From contig CP034992.1 in assembly GCA_004026145.2 (NCBI GenBank), positions 15,169,205-15,233,204 on the forward strand: a stretch of 64,000 bases of DNA. Reading direction: 5' to 3'. Both the position numbers and the translations under genes were made by a program. Of this stretch, positions 24,420-37,534 are shown in pieces. This DNA is from Takifugu bimaculatus (Eukaryota; Chordata; Actinopteri; Tetraodontiformes; Tetraodontidae). The notes below the pieces were generated by a model. It ran no database searches and was not told where the DNA came from. It saw nothing but the letters and a program-made list of their open reading frames with translations. Each line of letters starts with the position of its first letter. Within the stretch, counting starts at the first letter, position 1.

Positions 24420-24488
24420 CACCTCCATGTTCATGTACTCCCCAGGAAGGTGGGCGACTTTGAGCGGAACGACAGCGTGTACGACGAG
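24420..24488 (+). CDS. fhit: fhit coding exon with histidine triad
   Basis: The exon is 69 nt, after ttgtttttacag and before gtcagtgg, both phase 0. It encodes 23 residues beginning HLHVHVLPRK and ending SVYDE. This is the HIT signature (H-x-H-x-H-x-x, codons 24420-24440). The three histidines correspond to human His94, His96 (the nucleophile) and His98. Tyr in SVYDE corresponds to Tyr114, the residue phosphorylated by Src in mammals. All catalytic residues are present, so the locus looks functional. Confidence 0.96.
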
Positions 24489-27299
24489 GTCAGTGGCTCC
24501 ACATGCATCTCTTAAGAGCAGTGCATAACAATCAAGGATTAATCTAGAAGCAGAAAAGGAAATATTCAGTGTAGAAGATTCATTGATAGTGCTGCAAGCA
24601 ACAACCTGTCCAAACAATCACTGGTTGTACCACCAAGTGGAAAGCTGTCATGCTACAATTCCCAACAATAATGGTGCAAGTAGCATCATCTGCATCATCT
24701 TCTTTATCGTAGACTTCTTTCCACAAGGGATGTTTAACATAGCATTTAAACTCTTTTATTCTGAGAGGATTAATCTTCCTCTTTCACTGTTCAGTCCATT
24801 TTCTGAAAGGTGATGCCACCATATCTACCCCAGATGTGTTAGCTGCTTCATTTCTGCCCATCTAAGGTGTCCCTCCCATTTAGCTCTGATACATTTTTAT
24901 TAAAAGTTTTACCAAAATATCTTGGCAGGCACATTTTTGACCTGGTTGAATGTTGAATGACTCTTCTGCCATCACTTATTCCTCTTCATTCTGCCTGGTT
25001 GGTGAATAAATGAACACAATGGTTGGAAGTTGGAGGCTTCAGCTTGTCATACTGGATCACCTGGTGTCTGTTTCTGTAGAAATTCCAGCACAGCAGTAGT
25101 TCACCTGTGGCTCCCTAGAAACTTTTATGAATCTGAGCTTGTATCAGAGGGCTCTGTCGGCCCCACGAGCAGCAAATCTCTGATCCAAAGAACTCTTTAA
25201 TAAGGAAATAATGAACATGCCATTCAAGCTGTTTTAAATTTCACTGTGACATTTAGCATTTGAAACGTGAGCAAATGAATATCAGTAACCGTGAATTTGA
25301 TATGAATATTCTAATAAGAATGTTTAATAACAAAAAGGAACTTGGCTACACATCCTTCGGCTGCCCGAGGGAAGGAATAAAACCCGGCAGCTCCGCAGCA
25401 GAGTCCTAACTGCCAAATATAAATAAGTTTGTTTTTAATTTGCATGTGATCATGAGGGTTATTGGGCGAGCAGCTCTGCCGCCAACCTTCATATTTCCCA
25501 TGTTACACTCTGCAAATGAGAACAGGATTCTCTTTGCAATGTCTAATCACAGTGTTTCCTGCCCTCGTACCTTAACTTCTTTAAGTGTTTTAAAGTGCTG
25601 GTAAAGCAGGTGAAGCTTTATTCCCTACCCTTTTGTTCAAAAATTGAGGATTCACAGAACCAACTGATTCCTAGCATTTCGACCGCTTTACTGTTGAGAA
25701 TTGTGACTTGCACACCCTTTAGTTGAAGGTTTCACATTCAAGCCTTTCTTCATTCCCATATTTGCTGTATTGAACTAGAGGTCTAGCTAAAACGGCACCA
25801 CCTGGTGGCCAAATATACTGTCCGAAAATGTTGAATTCTGTTCCGCAGCCATTCCAGAACTTTATAAGAAGTTGGCCCTATATTTGAATGTGGGAAATCT
25901 CTGCAACCCTCTCAATCATTTGTTTATCTGTACTTTTAACATTGTCGTTGCGAAAGGAGATGCCACCAAAGGGAATTTTTTTCTTGTACAATAAAGCTTC
26001 TTAAATCTTAAAAACATTTAATCATAACTGTGATCGACAGACAAGACTAGAATCAATCACCAGTCAGGTAAAACTCACCTGGTGGGAGGGGAGGTGTGGG
26101 ATGTCTGGCTGAATGGACGACAGCTTCAGATAGTCATCTGGCTCAGCATCCGATTTATTCCTGAACTCAGTCTTTAAAGTCACAAGTGCTGAAAACACAG
26201 TTTTATACAAGTATGTTATGGATCCAGCTGAGCTGCTCATTCAGCAGAGGTATGCTTTCTATGAGCTGTGTTCTCAGGTGCGCTCTGATGACTCCTGACA
26301 TGGTGGTCAAGATGCACCTCAACTAAAAGAGGCAGTTGAAAGATTCTGAGTTTTTCTGAGTCCCACAACAGGAGCTTCTTTATAGTGAACTATTTTGCCA
26401 TGGACATGAAACATAGTAACTGTTTTTCTGTTTCAGCAATAGATTTAATCCATTTAAGTAACTGAAAATATCAGCTAAATATGCTAACTTGCACAGTCAC
26501 TCAATGTCACAGAATCAATTTGACAGTTCAAATAGAAGTGAATGCAAGTCACAAAGTCGACACACCCCGGTTTGCCGGAGAAGCTGTCGGTTGTCTCTCT
26601 CTACACTATGGCAAACAAACATGACTGCAATGGGAAACTTGATGAAATTTATTGTTTCATGTCACATCCTTTACTTGTTTTGGCGAGTTTTCCAATCATG
26701 GCCGGAGCTCTGTCAGTGCTGAATCCCTCACTTTTTCCAGTGTATTTTATTATAAACCATAAATCCATTCAAAGTTTCAAATATTTTCTCCACTGTGAGT
26801 GTAAAGGTTTGCGAAAGAGAAAATCTTTATGCCGTCATATCCATATCAAATGCAAACTCATTTGACGGGCTTGCGATGTCTGTGGACTCATATTCTTCCC
26901 ACTAGCTGCTTCTATGCGACTTCAGCCATGTCGTTAAAACTCCGTTTCACTGTGTTGTCTGGCAAAGAAATTGCTTTTGCTTGTTCTGCTGCCTACTCAC
27001 CGATCACCACTCGAACCGTCTCTTTGGCAGCAGGAACAATTAGTTCTTCTCCTGTGTGTTTTGCCCCCATTTTCTACTATACGTTTTGCTGCTTGGTCTC
27101 ACCTCCTCAATGTTTTGATATTCTCATTGCCAGTGACACATGTTGATTCAATTTATTTCCTTTGGCACTGATACTCTGTGTAATTTTTAAAATGTCTTCA
27201 GATTTGGTGGAATACCCTCCATGTTCAGTTTCCAGGAGGCTGTGAGGCTTCCACTATTTGAGGGCACACAGACAGTTTGATGATTGTTCTCTGGTCCAA
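24489..27299. other. Start of the 26-kb fhit intron, unassigned
   Basis: I see no exon, RNA gene or clear repeat. Frames near 26490-27150 are isolated and unrecognised. A ccacctggtggcc site near 25798 resembles a weak CTCF core. Confidence 0.45.
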
Positions 27300-27624
27300 C
27301 TCAGAGTGGACCAGAGTTGATCAAAAGTTACTCCAAGATTCCTCACAGAGAGACTAGATGCTAAAGAGATACCATCTGGGGTGATAATGTGATCTAATCT
27401 ATCCCTGGGAAGTTCAGGAACAAACACCATGACCTTGGTTTTGTCCTGAATTAAGGAGAAGGAAATTTGTGGACATCCACAAATTTGTTCTTAAGACAGG
27501 TCTAAAGCTTCACTAACTGCTCTGTCTCCTCTGGTTTCACGGATAAAGAAAGCTGAGTGTCATCAGCATAGCAATGAAAATTTATTCCATGCTGCCGAAT
27601 AATGTTTCCTAAAGGAAGCATGTA

Positions 27625-28663
27625 CCGTATTTTCACGACTATAAGGCGCACCTAAAACACTGAGATTTTCTCAAAAATCGACGGTGCGCCTTATAATATG
27701 GTGTGCCTTGTGTGTGGACTGAGTTCCAAAATCTGCTGTGTGCCTTTGGTAGGTGTACTACGGTAAACGCTCCGCCCATCGGTTAGCGGCACACCTACAC
27801 GTAAGGATCCCCTAAAATGGCACCGGTCAAGCGACACGCGTATGAGGCTTACTTTAAAATACAGGCCATCGAATATGCGGCTGAAAATGGCAATCGAGCA
27901 GCTGCAAGACATTTTAATGTAAATGAGTCCATGGTCAGAAAGTGGAGAAAACAAGAAAGTGAACGAAAGGAAGACGAAGCTGAGTTTCCGCGGGAACAAA
28001 GCAAGGTGGCCTGAGCTGGAAGACCGAGTGGAACAGTTGGTTGTGGAACAGTGAACAACTGGAAGGGGTGTCTCTACTGTCACCAAAGGCCAAAGTGATT
28101 GCTGAAGAAATGGACGTTGACCACTTCCAAGGAGGTCGCTTTTTTTACAACTGTTGCGCAGCGGCTGCCCGCGGATTACCAGGAGAGGGTGTCCATATTC
28201 CGCACCTACTGCCGCGACAAGATAACTGCACCCAGCCACATCTATGAGGCAGCGGCGGGCAAGTTATGCCACCATATGCGGGTGGATTGTAGACGCAATG
28301 GGCTATGATACCATCTTCATGTATTGTAAGAGCTTTCACAAAAGCCGGCATCAACACTGGAACCGGTCAGTGAGTCTGATTCAGATGATGAAGAAGAGGA
28401 ATTTGGGATGTTGGACATTGAAATAGCGCAGCTGTTTAATTCAGATACAGAAGATGAAAACTTCGATGGTTTTGTGGCGGAAGAATGAATATTTTCTTCG
28501 TGTCAAAACTCACCGTTTTACTTCCGTTGTCATTTTGTACTGTATGTTTTAGCATGCGCCTAATAATACAGTGTGCCTTATGTATGTTTTAAATATAGAT
28601 ATAGCACCCATAACTGAGACTGCGCCTTTTATTACAGTGCGCCTTATGGTCGTGAAAATACGG
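27625..28663 (+). mobile_element. Non-autonomous pogo/Tigger-like element, copy 1
   Basis: The element is 1039 bp, flanked by TA on each side. Its inverted ends begin CCGTATTTTCACGACTATAA; the right end complements this with one mismatch. It encodes the N-terminus and C-terminus of a pogo-type transposase but lacks the catalytic centre. It sits in the RT domain of the surrounding LINE, so it is younger than that LINE. Confidence 0.88.
27817..28438 (+). pseudogene. Deleted pogo/Tigger-like transposase
   Basis: The ATG at 27817 starts MAPVKRHAYEAYFKIQA, followed by a Psq/CENP-B-type helix-turn-helix (NRAAARHFNVNESMVRKWRK). Frameshifts follow near 27960-28090. A CENP-B-like second DNA-binding part continues to DYQERVSIFRTYCRDKITAPSH near 28240. 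The sequence then jumps directly to RQRRASYATICGWIVDA, a C-terminal segment. By comparison with the family, the whole DDE catalytic domain is lost at that junction. An acidic tail rich in D and E ends near 28485. It cannot encode an active enzyme. Confidence 0.8.
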
Positions 28664-28918
28664 TAAAAAGTTAAAGGATTGGTCCAAGTACAGAACCTTG
28701 TGGAACTCCATGGCTACCCTACTGTATAAAGAGGGAACACCGTGGAGATGAGCAAACTGGTATCTATCGGATAGATATGATCTAAACCAGTCTAGTGCTG
28801 TCCCTCTAATCCCAATCACATGTTCAAGTCTCTGTAACAGGATGCTATGATCAGCTCTATCAAAACCAGCACTGAGGTCCAGCAGAACCAGCATAGAAAC
28901 CAGTCCATGATCTGAAGC

Positions 28919-29385
28919 TGATGCGGATGTGGTGGGATCCACTTGCAACACAGCAGTTCCGGACAGTTTTACCAAACTGCTTTATTGAATACTTGAAGGT
29001 AACAGCAAACAAGTAAGCACAGGTCTCCGTGGAATGGAGAAAACACTCCACAGTTCCAGGCGGGAAACAGTCTGAATAAACGCAGAGCAAAACTATTAGT
29101 TGGGAACAGAAGGTTATCAGATTTACAAGGGCAGGGACGAGGAGGAAAAGTTCTAGACAGGCAGGGTCAAAACCAATAACTCCAATCAAACAATGTGCTG
29201 GAAAGTCAGGCATGGAGCAATAACAATCTTGCAAGGCATTAATGTCCAACAGTGGCTTAAATAGGCCTAAGAGGGAGCAACAGGTGAAAATGATGAAAGC
29301 TGATCAGATGGGTGTGGAGGAGCGACGTGGCAGAGTGAGTGGAATTATCCGCCTCAGCACGAGAGCAGAAGAGCAGGCAGTGACA
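28919..29385 (-). mobile_element. Solo LTR with 5-bp target duplication
   Basis: The 467-bp insert has TG...CA ends and is flanked by GAAGC on both sides (28914-28918 and 29386-29390). On the minus strand it has a TATTTAAG promoter-like box and AATAAA near the end, as expected for a Ty3/gypsy-type LTR. Removing it rejoins the interrupted LINE reading frame exactly, which confirms the insertion borders. Confidence 0.88.
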
Positions 29386-29559
29386 GAAGCTTTAAGAAGA
29401 TCATTAGTAACTTTAATAAGTGCAGTTTCTGTGCTGTGGTGAGCTCTAAAGCCTGACTGAAACAGGCTGTTCCTCTGCAGGTGCTCCAGTAGCTGAGTCA
29501 TCACCACCTTCTGAAGAATTTTTGTCCAACGTGATATTTGTAGTAGTTACACACGTAGT

Positions 29560-29935
29560 TACACATGACTCTATATTTACTTTGTTGACCTTTGACTGAC
29601 AAAGCCGGGTGTGAATAATAACATTACCAAATTTTGCCAGCAGCTTTAAATCTGCTTCTATGTTGCCTGCTCTGACCACCGGAATGCACCTAACCATCCA
29701 CCCACTATGGTTGCTGGTGTCGGCATCACAGAGTCACCAATTACCAGTGTTGTTTTCTCAGCGGGTGTGTTGCTAAGTGGCCAAAAACGGTTAGCCACGG
29801 AAGGTGGTTGGTGGTGCACTGTGGGCCTTTGGTTTGGGTTGCGCTTCCTGCGAACCATCGCCCATCTGCCCTGGCTGCTCACTTGCTGCTGGGGGACAGC
29901 TAGCTGTAGCTACGCTAGGCAGTTCTGCAAAACTT
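29560..29935 (-). pseudogene. LINE ORF1 esterase-domain remnant
   Basis: Minus-strand frames carry TLVIGDSV (about 29755) and RAGNIEADLKLLAKFG (about 29655). These resemble the SGNH-hydrolase-like domain found in ORF1 of fish CR1/L2 elements: the GDS block with the catalytic Ser, followed by the RAGDIE segment. Frameshifts and stops separate them. It is part of the surrounding LINE. Confidence 0.6.
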
Positions 29936-29940
29936 AGTCA

Positions 29941-31100
29941 CACTGTTGCTGTTGTAAGTGTGCTAGCTGTAGGGATGGTCTGCTGAATAACTGAACACCA
30001 GTGATTTATAGCTGCACAACTTGTTAATCTTTTACAACACATAATTTATCCTACTTTCACTTTAAATAAATAGAACCCCACACGAGACAAGTCCATACCT
30101 GCCAACACTCCCATGGCAGGAGTCTCCCAATTTTAAACCACAATAACGCTCTGTCAATGCTGCATTGAAAAGCTGAAAATGAAAACACTTTCTGAAGGCT
30201 GTGTCCTGAGAGTTAACAAAAATCTTATCAAGGTTGTGAACATGTGTAGGATTTCAGGGCACCACTGAGGTACTTCAAAATGAAGTTAGTGTTTTGGACT
30301 TGGATGAGTGTAGGAAACAGGCTGAGTAAGAGTAACACAATAAAAAACCTTGTCTTTCAGTAACAGCAGATAATTCTGTTTTTTTTCCTCCTATGTAATC
30401 AAGGGACACATATTTTTCTCCTGAGAAGAGAGTTGCTCCATTGTTGGTCTATAAAATGCACAAAAACAATGTGGTGCAGAATCAACCTGGGGGCACAACA
30501 GAGATGTAATAAAGATACAAGAGCAGAAAATTTGACTCTCTAAATCACAGAGAGCTCTGAGCATTGGAACTTGTCCTACAGTGTTCCACATGCAGTTTGT
30601 CGGATCTGTGTCAGTGAGACTTTCGTAACAAACTAAATAAAGTTAAAAATGAGTTTAGAATTATTTATTTATGAATTGAAAACTTCAGAAGCTTGTTAGT
30701 TTCCTCCTGCAGGTGTTTTTATGCAGAGACTCTCAGCCTTGTTTGCAGACCTTCTGGTCGGTAACCTTTTGTTGCTCTGTTGAGGTTAAGGTCAGCTGAT
30801 CGAGTGTGTGACCAAATCTTCATCATTTTGCTCATCGTCCATCCCTTCTCTCAAGTCTGGATCATTTGAGTGACTGAGAGCACATAGCAGTCCACATTTG
30901 TCTCAGGCAAAGCTGAGCATGACAAGAGGGCCAGAAATTACCTACAACAGTCCATCAGAGAAGTGTCAGAGTTCAACATAAGCCCCTTTCGCTCTGCATT
31001 AAAACTCTAAGTTGTCCGGGAATCCACAATGAAGCAGCAATTCTGCGAGAGCTGCTCACTCAGAGCTCAAAACAGAACACAGTTTTGGTCCACTCCCATA

Positions 31101-31180
<80 letters not shown>

Positions 31181-32869
31181 AACAGGATTCACTTCACCAG
31201 ATCACTTTATTCTCACGTACTACTCCTGTGTACAATTGTGTACAGGGCATTTCACGATAGCTTCTGTCAGTCTGGGTGTGTTACTGCTTGAGCTATTAAA
31301 AGTTATTTTTCATTTATTAAATACTCAGACAGAATGGAGGACTTACAAAGCATAAATGTTTATGCAGTGTAACCCAACTGTGCAGTATAACCAAGTGTAC
31401 ACATGACAATCAAACATCCTCATCTTAATGTTCAACATCTATTTATCCTACCTCATCGCTGCACTTGCAGCATTTTTTAATCAGCTCCTGGAAGTGGAGC
31501 CACTCTGAATGCCTTTATTGCTGTAACATGAAGGAATTGGAATCATGAGACTCATTGTGGTGTCAGTTTATTTAGACGAAGAGCAGCAGGAGGGGCCCCC
31601 GCTGTCGCCACTGCTCAGGTGACGCGGAGGACTGACAGCAGCTATGTGATTGAAACTAGTCAGTAGCTCAACACCATTGCAGCTATCTGTACCAGTGTTT
31701 CCGTCTCACACTGGGCTGGTGTTTCTGTCTCCCTCGTATGTGCCACATGGCACAGTTGATTCCATTTATGGTGTCAGCTTGCCCGAAGAGAGCTGCCATT
31801 GTTCATCACACTTGCCTCCTTTATTTGCCTTTGCTTTATTTATTTTATTCTTTTGAAGCAACAGAGGCAAACATGGCTAACTGAGGCTGCTCAGTCATCT
31901 CCCCACTAAGCCCCCAGTCTGACCTCTTCTGCCTTGTTAACCCAACACTATTGCATCTAAAGTGACGAGGACCCGCTCATGGTGCTGCAGCAGATAGTAA
32001 ATATCAGGAGATAGTTCTCAAGGGGAACATGAGGGCTGTTCTTACACTGGTGAATCAGGATAAACAAGAAAGCAAACACAATACAAATAAATATTAATGG
32101 AAGGCTGGGACTTCTTTCTGCGAAATCTTTGTGCTGTGTAAAATTAGAGAAAAACAACCTTTGACATGCCAACAGCTGCTTCAGCAAGCAACCGAGGACT
32201 CAGAATGCAGATCAGACTGCTGGGGGGGGGGGGTCATCCGTCTCCTCAGGGTGAAAAACCCACCATGTTTGTTCTTGCTAACCAAAGGCCAAATTCAGTG
32301 TGGAGCAAAGTGACAAATATGACTTTTGATTCGAGAGGCATCTCAGAAGCTTCAAAAACCAAATGGCTGTCAGGCATTGTGAGAGCATATCAACATAAAA
32401 GTGTGCACGTGGCACATTCCTCATGACATGGCTTCATGTGTTAAGCTAATTTAATCAGCTTCTGCTGCAGCAAATTCTGTATGATTGTACACTGTCTACA
32501 CTGAACAGCTTGTGATTCTTTTTTGCACATCCAGAGTCCCAACAGTCATACAGGTCTGGATTAGTCTGTGAACAGGAACCAGACCAGCATTCTCAGCTTT
32601 CTGCTATCTATCAGCTTTCTATATTCACTCTCAGGCCTCAAAAAAACTTCACATATCTAATGTCAGGGCAATTGCATGTGTACGTTTGAAGAAAACCATT
32701 TTGTTTTTGTTTTTTTTAATATAGCAGAAGCTTTAAGATGGTTAACATTTAAATATTTCATTTATGACTTTTATTGTCACTCTACATCACACGTTGTCAC
32801 GCTTCACTCTATGTGTAAAAGATAAAGATGAAGCAAAATGTTGTTTCACACTTGTCTTAAAAAGTTATT
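29941..32869. other. fhit intron, unassigned
   Basis: Only the CA microsatellite at 31103 and short homopolymers (for example G10 near 32222) stand out. I see no gene. Confidence 0.5.
31103..31178. repeat. (CA)n microsatellite
   Basis: A pure run of about 38 AC units. Its open frame (31085-31291) encodes only alternating T and H. Confidence 0.97.
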
Positions 32870-33545
32870 ACTATTTTGGCCATAGCAAGAAAAGTAAAAT
32901 ATATAAGGTAACTCAATTAAAAATATACAAATAAGATATTGGTTGACTTTTTACAGAGAGTATGAGTGCATAATATATTATATGTACAAACCTGAACTGA
33001 AGAAAGCATCAGTTACAATATAATGTAGTTAAAATAAAATATAGAATAAAACAAAACTACAGAAAAGACATAAGACTGATTATAATGTGCGATATTACAG
33101 TTGCAGATTGTCTGTTTTGTGTCCTCTTGTGCAAATTTTGCAGCATCAAGAGTCATTTCTGCAAGGTTGGGATGTCCCTGAGGGAGAGCAGAGGGGCCCT
33201 GATGGCCTTGCTGGCTCACTAAGTGTTACAGGACTCGATGCAGCCTCCATACCACACAGTAATAAATAGTAAACCACACAGTGACACTCTCCGTGCGCCG
33301 GTAGAGGGAGCCCCTAATGTAAAGTGGGACAGATGTTCTCTTTAGTTTGCGGAAGTGTTTTTGAGCTTTCGTGGCCAGCCATGCTGTGTCTGTTGTCCAG
33401 GAGAGGTCCTCAGAGAAGTGCATCTCCAGGAACTTGCTGCTGCTCATTCTCTCCACTATAGCACCATTGATGTCCATTGGGGGATGTTCTGTCCTGAATA
33501 ACAATCTCTTTGGTCTTCCACCAAGGGACCAGTTCATCATTGGTG
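32870..33545 (-). mobile_element. Fish LINE fragment (RT C-terminal part and 3' region)
   Basis: The minus frame 33226-33540 contains PPMDINGAIVERMSSSKFLEMHFSEDLSWT and KAQKHFRKLKR. This matches the DFRR...VERVSSFKYLGVHISEDLSW block after the RT active site in a common fish non-LTR family. Sequence to the left, AT-rich with atgtgcgatattacagttgcag, looks like its 3' region. It is truncated and mutated. The clade is not certain. Confidence 0.65.
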
Positions 33546-36500
33546 GTGACTAGGCCAACTACAGGAGTGAGGTGAGCCAACTTGATGGTGGGTCACCAGG
33601 GACAAGAGCGGGAGGCTGCACACACACCCTACACACCCTTGTAGGGCCCCATGTTCAGTGTGATGGACTCAGAGGAGTTTGTGCAAGCCCATATATTTTG
33701 TGGCCCCCCTCTGATCAAAAGTCAAGTGCCAAGTTACACATTGAGGTCTAAACTCCCAGTTGTCTGCTTGTGTTAGATTAGCATTGAAACACGCATCTGC
33801 TCAACATAGGCGCTCATGATTGTGTAACTGGAGGACTTCTTTTGATCAGCAAACTACTGTTGCAGAATAATCACTGTTGTGGGCGTCATGGAGAAATGGT
33901 GCTTCTTACTGCCTTAATTGTTGTGGCGTCTCCGTGGTGTGAGCCAGTGTTGACAGACACCCTCTTGCTGTGGACAACAGAGGATTAATCCTTGAAGAAC
34001 CATCGGTGGCTCCGCTCACAACAATCTTCCTGTGGAAATACAGAGAGCTCAGTTCCATCTGTCTCACATGGGAAAGTTAACTCATGACCTCATATTTGTA
34101 TTTGTGTTCCTCCATAGTTTTTTTTCTCAGTGCTTGCACTTCTTCTTGTCCTAAACTGTGTCCTTCAGGTCCAGACAGACCGACAGCCAGATGGATGGAG
34201 GGACAGCCACCACCCTTTGGTGTTGAAAAATAATGCACACATGACATAAGACAGAGAGAGAACTTGCATCAACTGTCATTATGTTTAGTCATCTGTTGTC
34301 ATGGTGTCCACTCTGTTGTCATGGTTTCAGCTCTGTCGTCTTATAGAACATCTAGCAGATCATTGAATTCATCCAAGTTGAAAAGATTTCAAAGTAAAGA
34401 TTATGAGCAGAACAAACCACATCTGCTTCCTGAAATCCTTCTGTCTTCTCACCAGAATGAGCTTAATTTTTGCTACTTTCTTGGCTCCGTGAGCAGATTT
34501 GATCTGACCCACATTCTCCAGAATTAAGATGGAACCACAGCAGTATGTTATGCTTGAACAAACAGTCCAGAATCTGGGACAGAGGAGATGTGTTTGAACC
34601 CCTCAATGATAAGGGCACTGATAGTGGGGTGGTGGTCTCCTGTTGCTTCTTTGTACACATACAGAAGGTGCTGCATGAAGGAAGACTGTGATTGTTTTCA
34701 GCCATTTCATTGCTGTCCATCATTTCTGTCTGCAGACATCATTTGTCTCAACGTAAGGACGCTGAGACCTATCTACATGATTGTGCTCAGTAAAAGCCCA
34801 GATCCATTGGACTGGACCCAGCACTTTAGTACCATTGGACTGACACCGTATCTCCCTGCAGAGGTCTCAACCTTCATGGTAGCACCGTTGTGTAGTAAAT
34901 TGCTATTAAGTTGCGAGATTCAGTTTTTGTCTTCAGTTGAGGAAAAGTTGTAAGGTTGAGTCCTTGACTGAAGAACACCTGATGAGTCTGCCGTGAGCTG
35001 TCGGCAAGACTGAATTTTATTTGCTTTATGCAGATGTTTGCCACATCCTGATGGATTTGCTCTCCAGCACTATCCATTCTATTCTCTGCTGCCACATCTC
35101 AGCGCATCAGCGATGCTTTGCCAGCAATAAAATGTGGTGTCTGAGTTTGACGCCCCTCTGTCTCCACCCCAGAGGCCTTCTGCTCATACGCTCCTCTTCA
35201 GATCTTTATCATTCTCCCCACAGCTGAGCCATCACATTCAGCGAGTTTCTTTTCATTACCTTTGATTTATCGTCAGGCGACAGGTGTCATTACCAGGTTC
35301 GGTTTTCAGATTTTTCTGCACAGTCCAGCTGCAGGGACTCATCAGAAGGTCTTCACGTCTGTGGCTACAATGACAGGCTCTTATTTGTCTTTTGGTTCTG
35401 CACATTCATAGGGAAAAAAAACCCTTTTCGTCATTTGTCATCTTTGCACTCCTATCTGATTGCAAGAGTTATGGTGGGAGTTATGGACCTGATTTCCTGG
35501 CCATGGACACCCGCACCCTGTTTTTCCCCTTTCAATCTATTTCCTTGCAAACGTGAGCATATCAACAGAAGACCAAGACAACAGTTAAAAGAATATTAAT
35601 TGTCCTTCAAAATCATTAAGAAAGGACAGAACTCAGAAAAGGAGTTGTATCTAGTTCCTGTGTAGCAACAACAGACGGCAAAATTAAATAAACGCAACAC
35701 TCAAAGACCCGATACATAAACACACTAGTTGTGTTGTCTGTCACTATAATATACAAGAGATCATGTTAATGCAGATGAATAGGATGTATTTGCAGAGTTC
35801 TGCACAGACTGGATCACATCGCCTGTCTCTTTTTGCACATGCTTTTGTACCTTCCCCATGTTTTTGTCAGACACATTTTGACATCTCACCATTTTCCATA
35901 TGCTAATTTTGCTATAATCACCCCAGACCTGTGGCAAATTGGTCGATGAAGACGAGACCATCTGACGTGTTGCTGTATACTTCAGCAGTTACAGACTGAA
36001 CTCAATTTTCATTTCTCATCCAAGTGTGAGTGGAGATCAGAGGATGCCAGTAAAGTGTTGATTTAGTCCTCATTTCCAATGCTAATGCCTGGGTGAAACT
36101 TAAGCTTTGATTGGCGTCACATTCTGAATAACCTCAGCTTTCTTGCTGCCTGTTATTGTTTGTTTAATTAAATGAGGCTATATATATAAAATTATCGCCT
36201 GCTTGTAGTTCGTTCCTTTGGTCTTACCATAATAACTGTGGGGTCATCTGCAAAATTTCTCCAACAGGCTTGAAATCCCTGATGAAGTGAGAGGAATGGG
36301 GAACAGGTCTGGTGGGGACACTAGTGTTCATGGTGACTGTTTTTACTGTAAAGAGTTTGAGCTAACTGGCCGCTATGCTAATAGTTTGGCCTTGTTACAC
36401 AAGTCCTGCTGGATCTCAACAACCTCTTGGACTTTCCTTAAAGTTATTTTGTCTGTAGTGAATCTCCAGATGACTTTTGATGAAGCACAAAGTCTTTTAA

Positions 36501-37153
36501 TCGTATGTATTTAGGACAATTTCACGAGATGGAATTGAATAATATTCTTCTCTCTTGTGATACAATGTGATGAAATATAATGTGAAAATCCAAGGGGATG
36601 GGGCTGCTCTTGTTGGAACATTCCTTCTTTAGGCTTTGAGAAGCTGCACAGAAATTCCCAGCTCAAAATGTCTCATCTTGATGTGTTTGGACTGAGCAAA
36701 ATGGAATTAAGCTGACGGCCCAGTTTGCTTATTTTGTGTCATGTTTGTCTTGCTACAGATGTAAAAACTGTTGAAAGACGGTCATTTTTAACACATGCTG
36801 CACAAGTCAGAAACATTAAAGGTGTTAATGAGCTGTCTGACACCAGGGAGGTTTGAGAAGATTCACTTCATGCTGATTCATTTTGAAAATAAATTTGCAA
36901 AATTGGAGGCAGCATGGAAAGCTCGGTGAAAAATGATAATCTGAGTGGTGAGGAAGCTAGAGAACTGCTAGAATATTTAGAATCGACTCGTCCTCGATGC
37001 TTTTCTGGCGATGCCAGATTCAACACATTCCAAAGGTTGGGACAAAGTCATAATGAATTTCCACAAAAAAGTTCAGAAATGACTGTACAGTCAAAAAGAC
37101 ATGTCCTTGTCTCAGCGCTAATGTTGCGTTGTGAGTGGTTTTAACATGCGTCG
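33546..37153. other. fhit intron, unassigned
   Basis: I see no supported gene or repeat beyond short low-complexity runs. Confidence 0.5.
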
Positions 37154-37534
37154 TGTCACGGACCAGACGAGAACCCAAATGCGACATCAGAGTTTGACTG
37201 AACACCGCTTTATTGTCGGAAACAGACAACAGACAGGATTCACCGGGGAGCGAGCAGAATAGAAAAGTCATGGACGGGCAAGGTCGAGATCGGGCAGAAG
37301 GCAGACGGAATTTACCAGGAAGCAGGTAAAACAGAATAGTCAGGAACAGGCAAGGTCGGAACCGGGCAGGCAGGCAAACAGGAAAACTCTGGAAAGTCAT
37401 CTGAACACAAATAACAATCTGGCAGGGAGCAGGTATGCCTCCGGGGACTAAAAAGGGGGCCAATTAGTGTCCTGATGCACAACAGGTGCGCGGGGCGAAG
37501 CGACTCATTGGCACGATTGCCTGCAGCTGTGACA
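37154..37534 (-). mobile_element. Solo LTR, Ty3/gypsy type
   Basis: The segment runs from TGTCACGGACC to GCTGTGACA (TG...CA with complementary TGTCAC/GTGACA ends). On the minus strand AATAAAGC is followed by GCATTTGGGTTCTCG and the terminal TGACA, the standard layout of fish gypsy LTR 3' ends. GCGTC occurs at 37148-37152 and again at 37535-37539, consistent with a 5-bp target duplication with one base of border uncertainty. There is no internal region. Confidence 0.8.

Larger units (their letters stand above)
27300..29940 (-). mobile_element. L2/Rex1-type LINE carrying two nested insertions
   Basis: Host LINE pieces lie at about 27300-27624, 28664-28918 and 29386-29940, all minus. On that strand they read, in order, ORF1 esterase remnants, the RT palm segment with QSGFRAHHSTETALIKV (about 29420-29480), LDLSAGFD (about 28850), and the catalytic YADD codons (27559-27570). 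Skipping the two inserted elements makes the LINE similarity continuous. Between the ORF1 part and the RT the expected endonuclease is missing, so the LINE was also internally deleted. It lies antisense to fhit. Confidence 0.85.

Noticed and set aside
26489..27146. Overlapping ORFs of 77-107 codons
   Set aside because: Three frames compete, none has a recognisable protein, and none has exon borders fitting fhit.
27691..28239. 182-codon minus-strand ORF
   Set aside because: It is antisense to the pogo-like transposase remnant and has no family match.
29241..29442. Small + strand ORF
   Set aside because: It lies inside the solo LTR and the LINE antisense strand.
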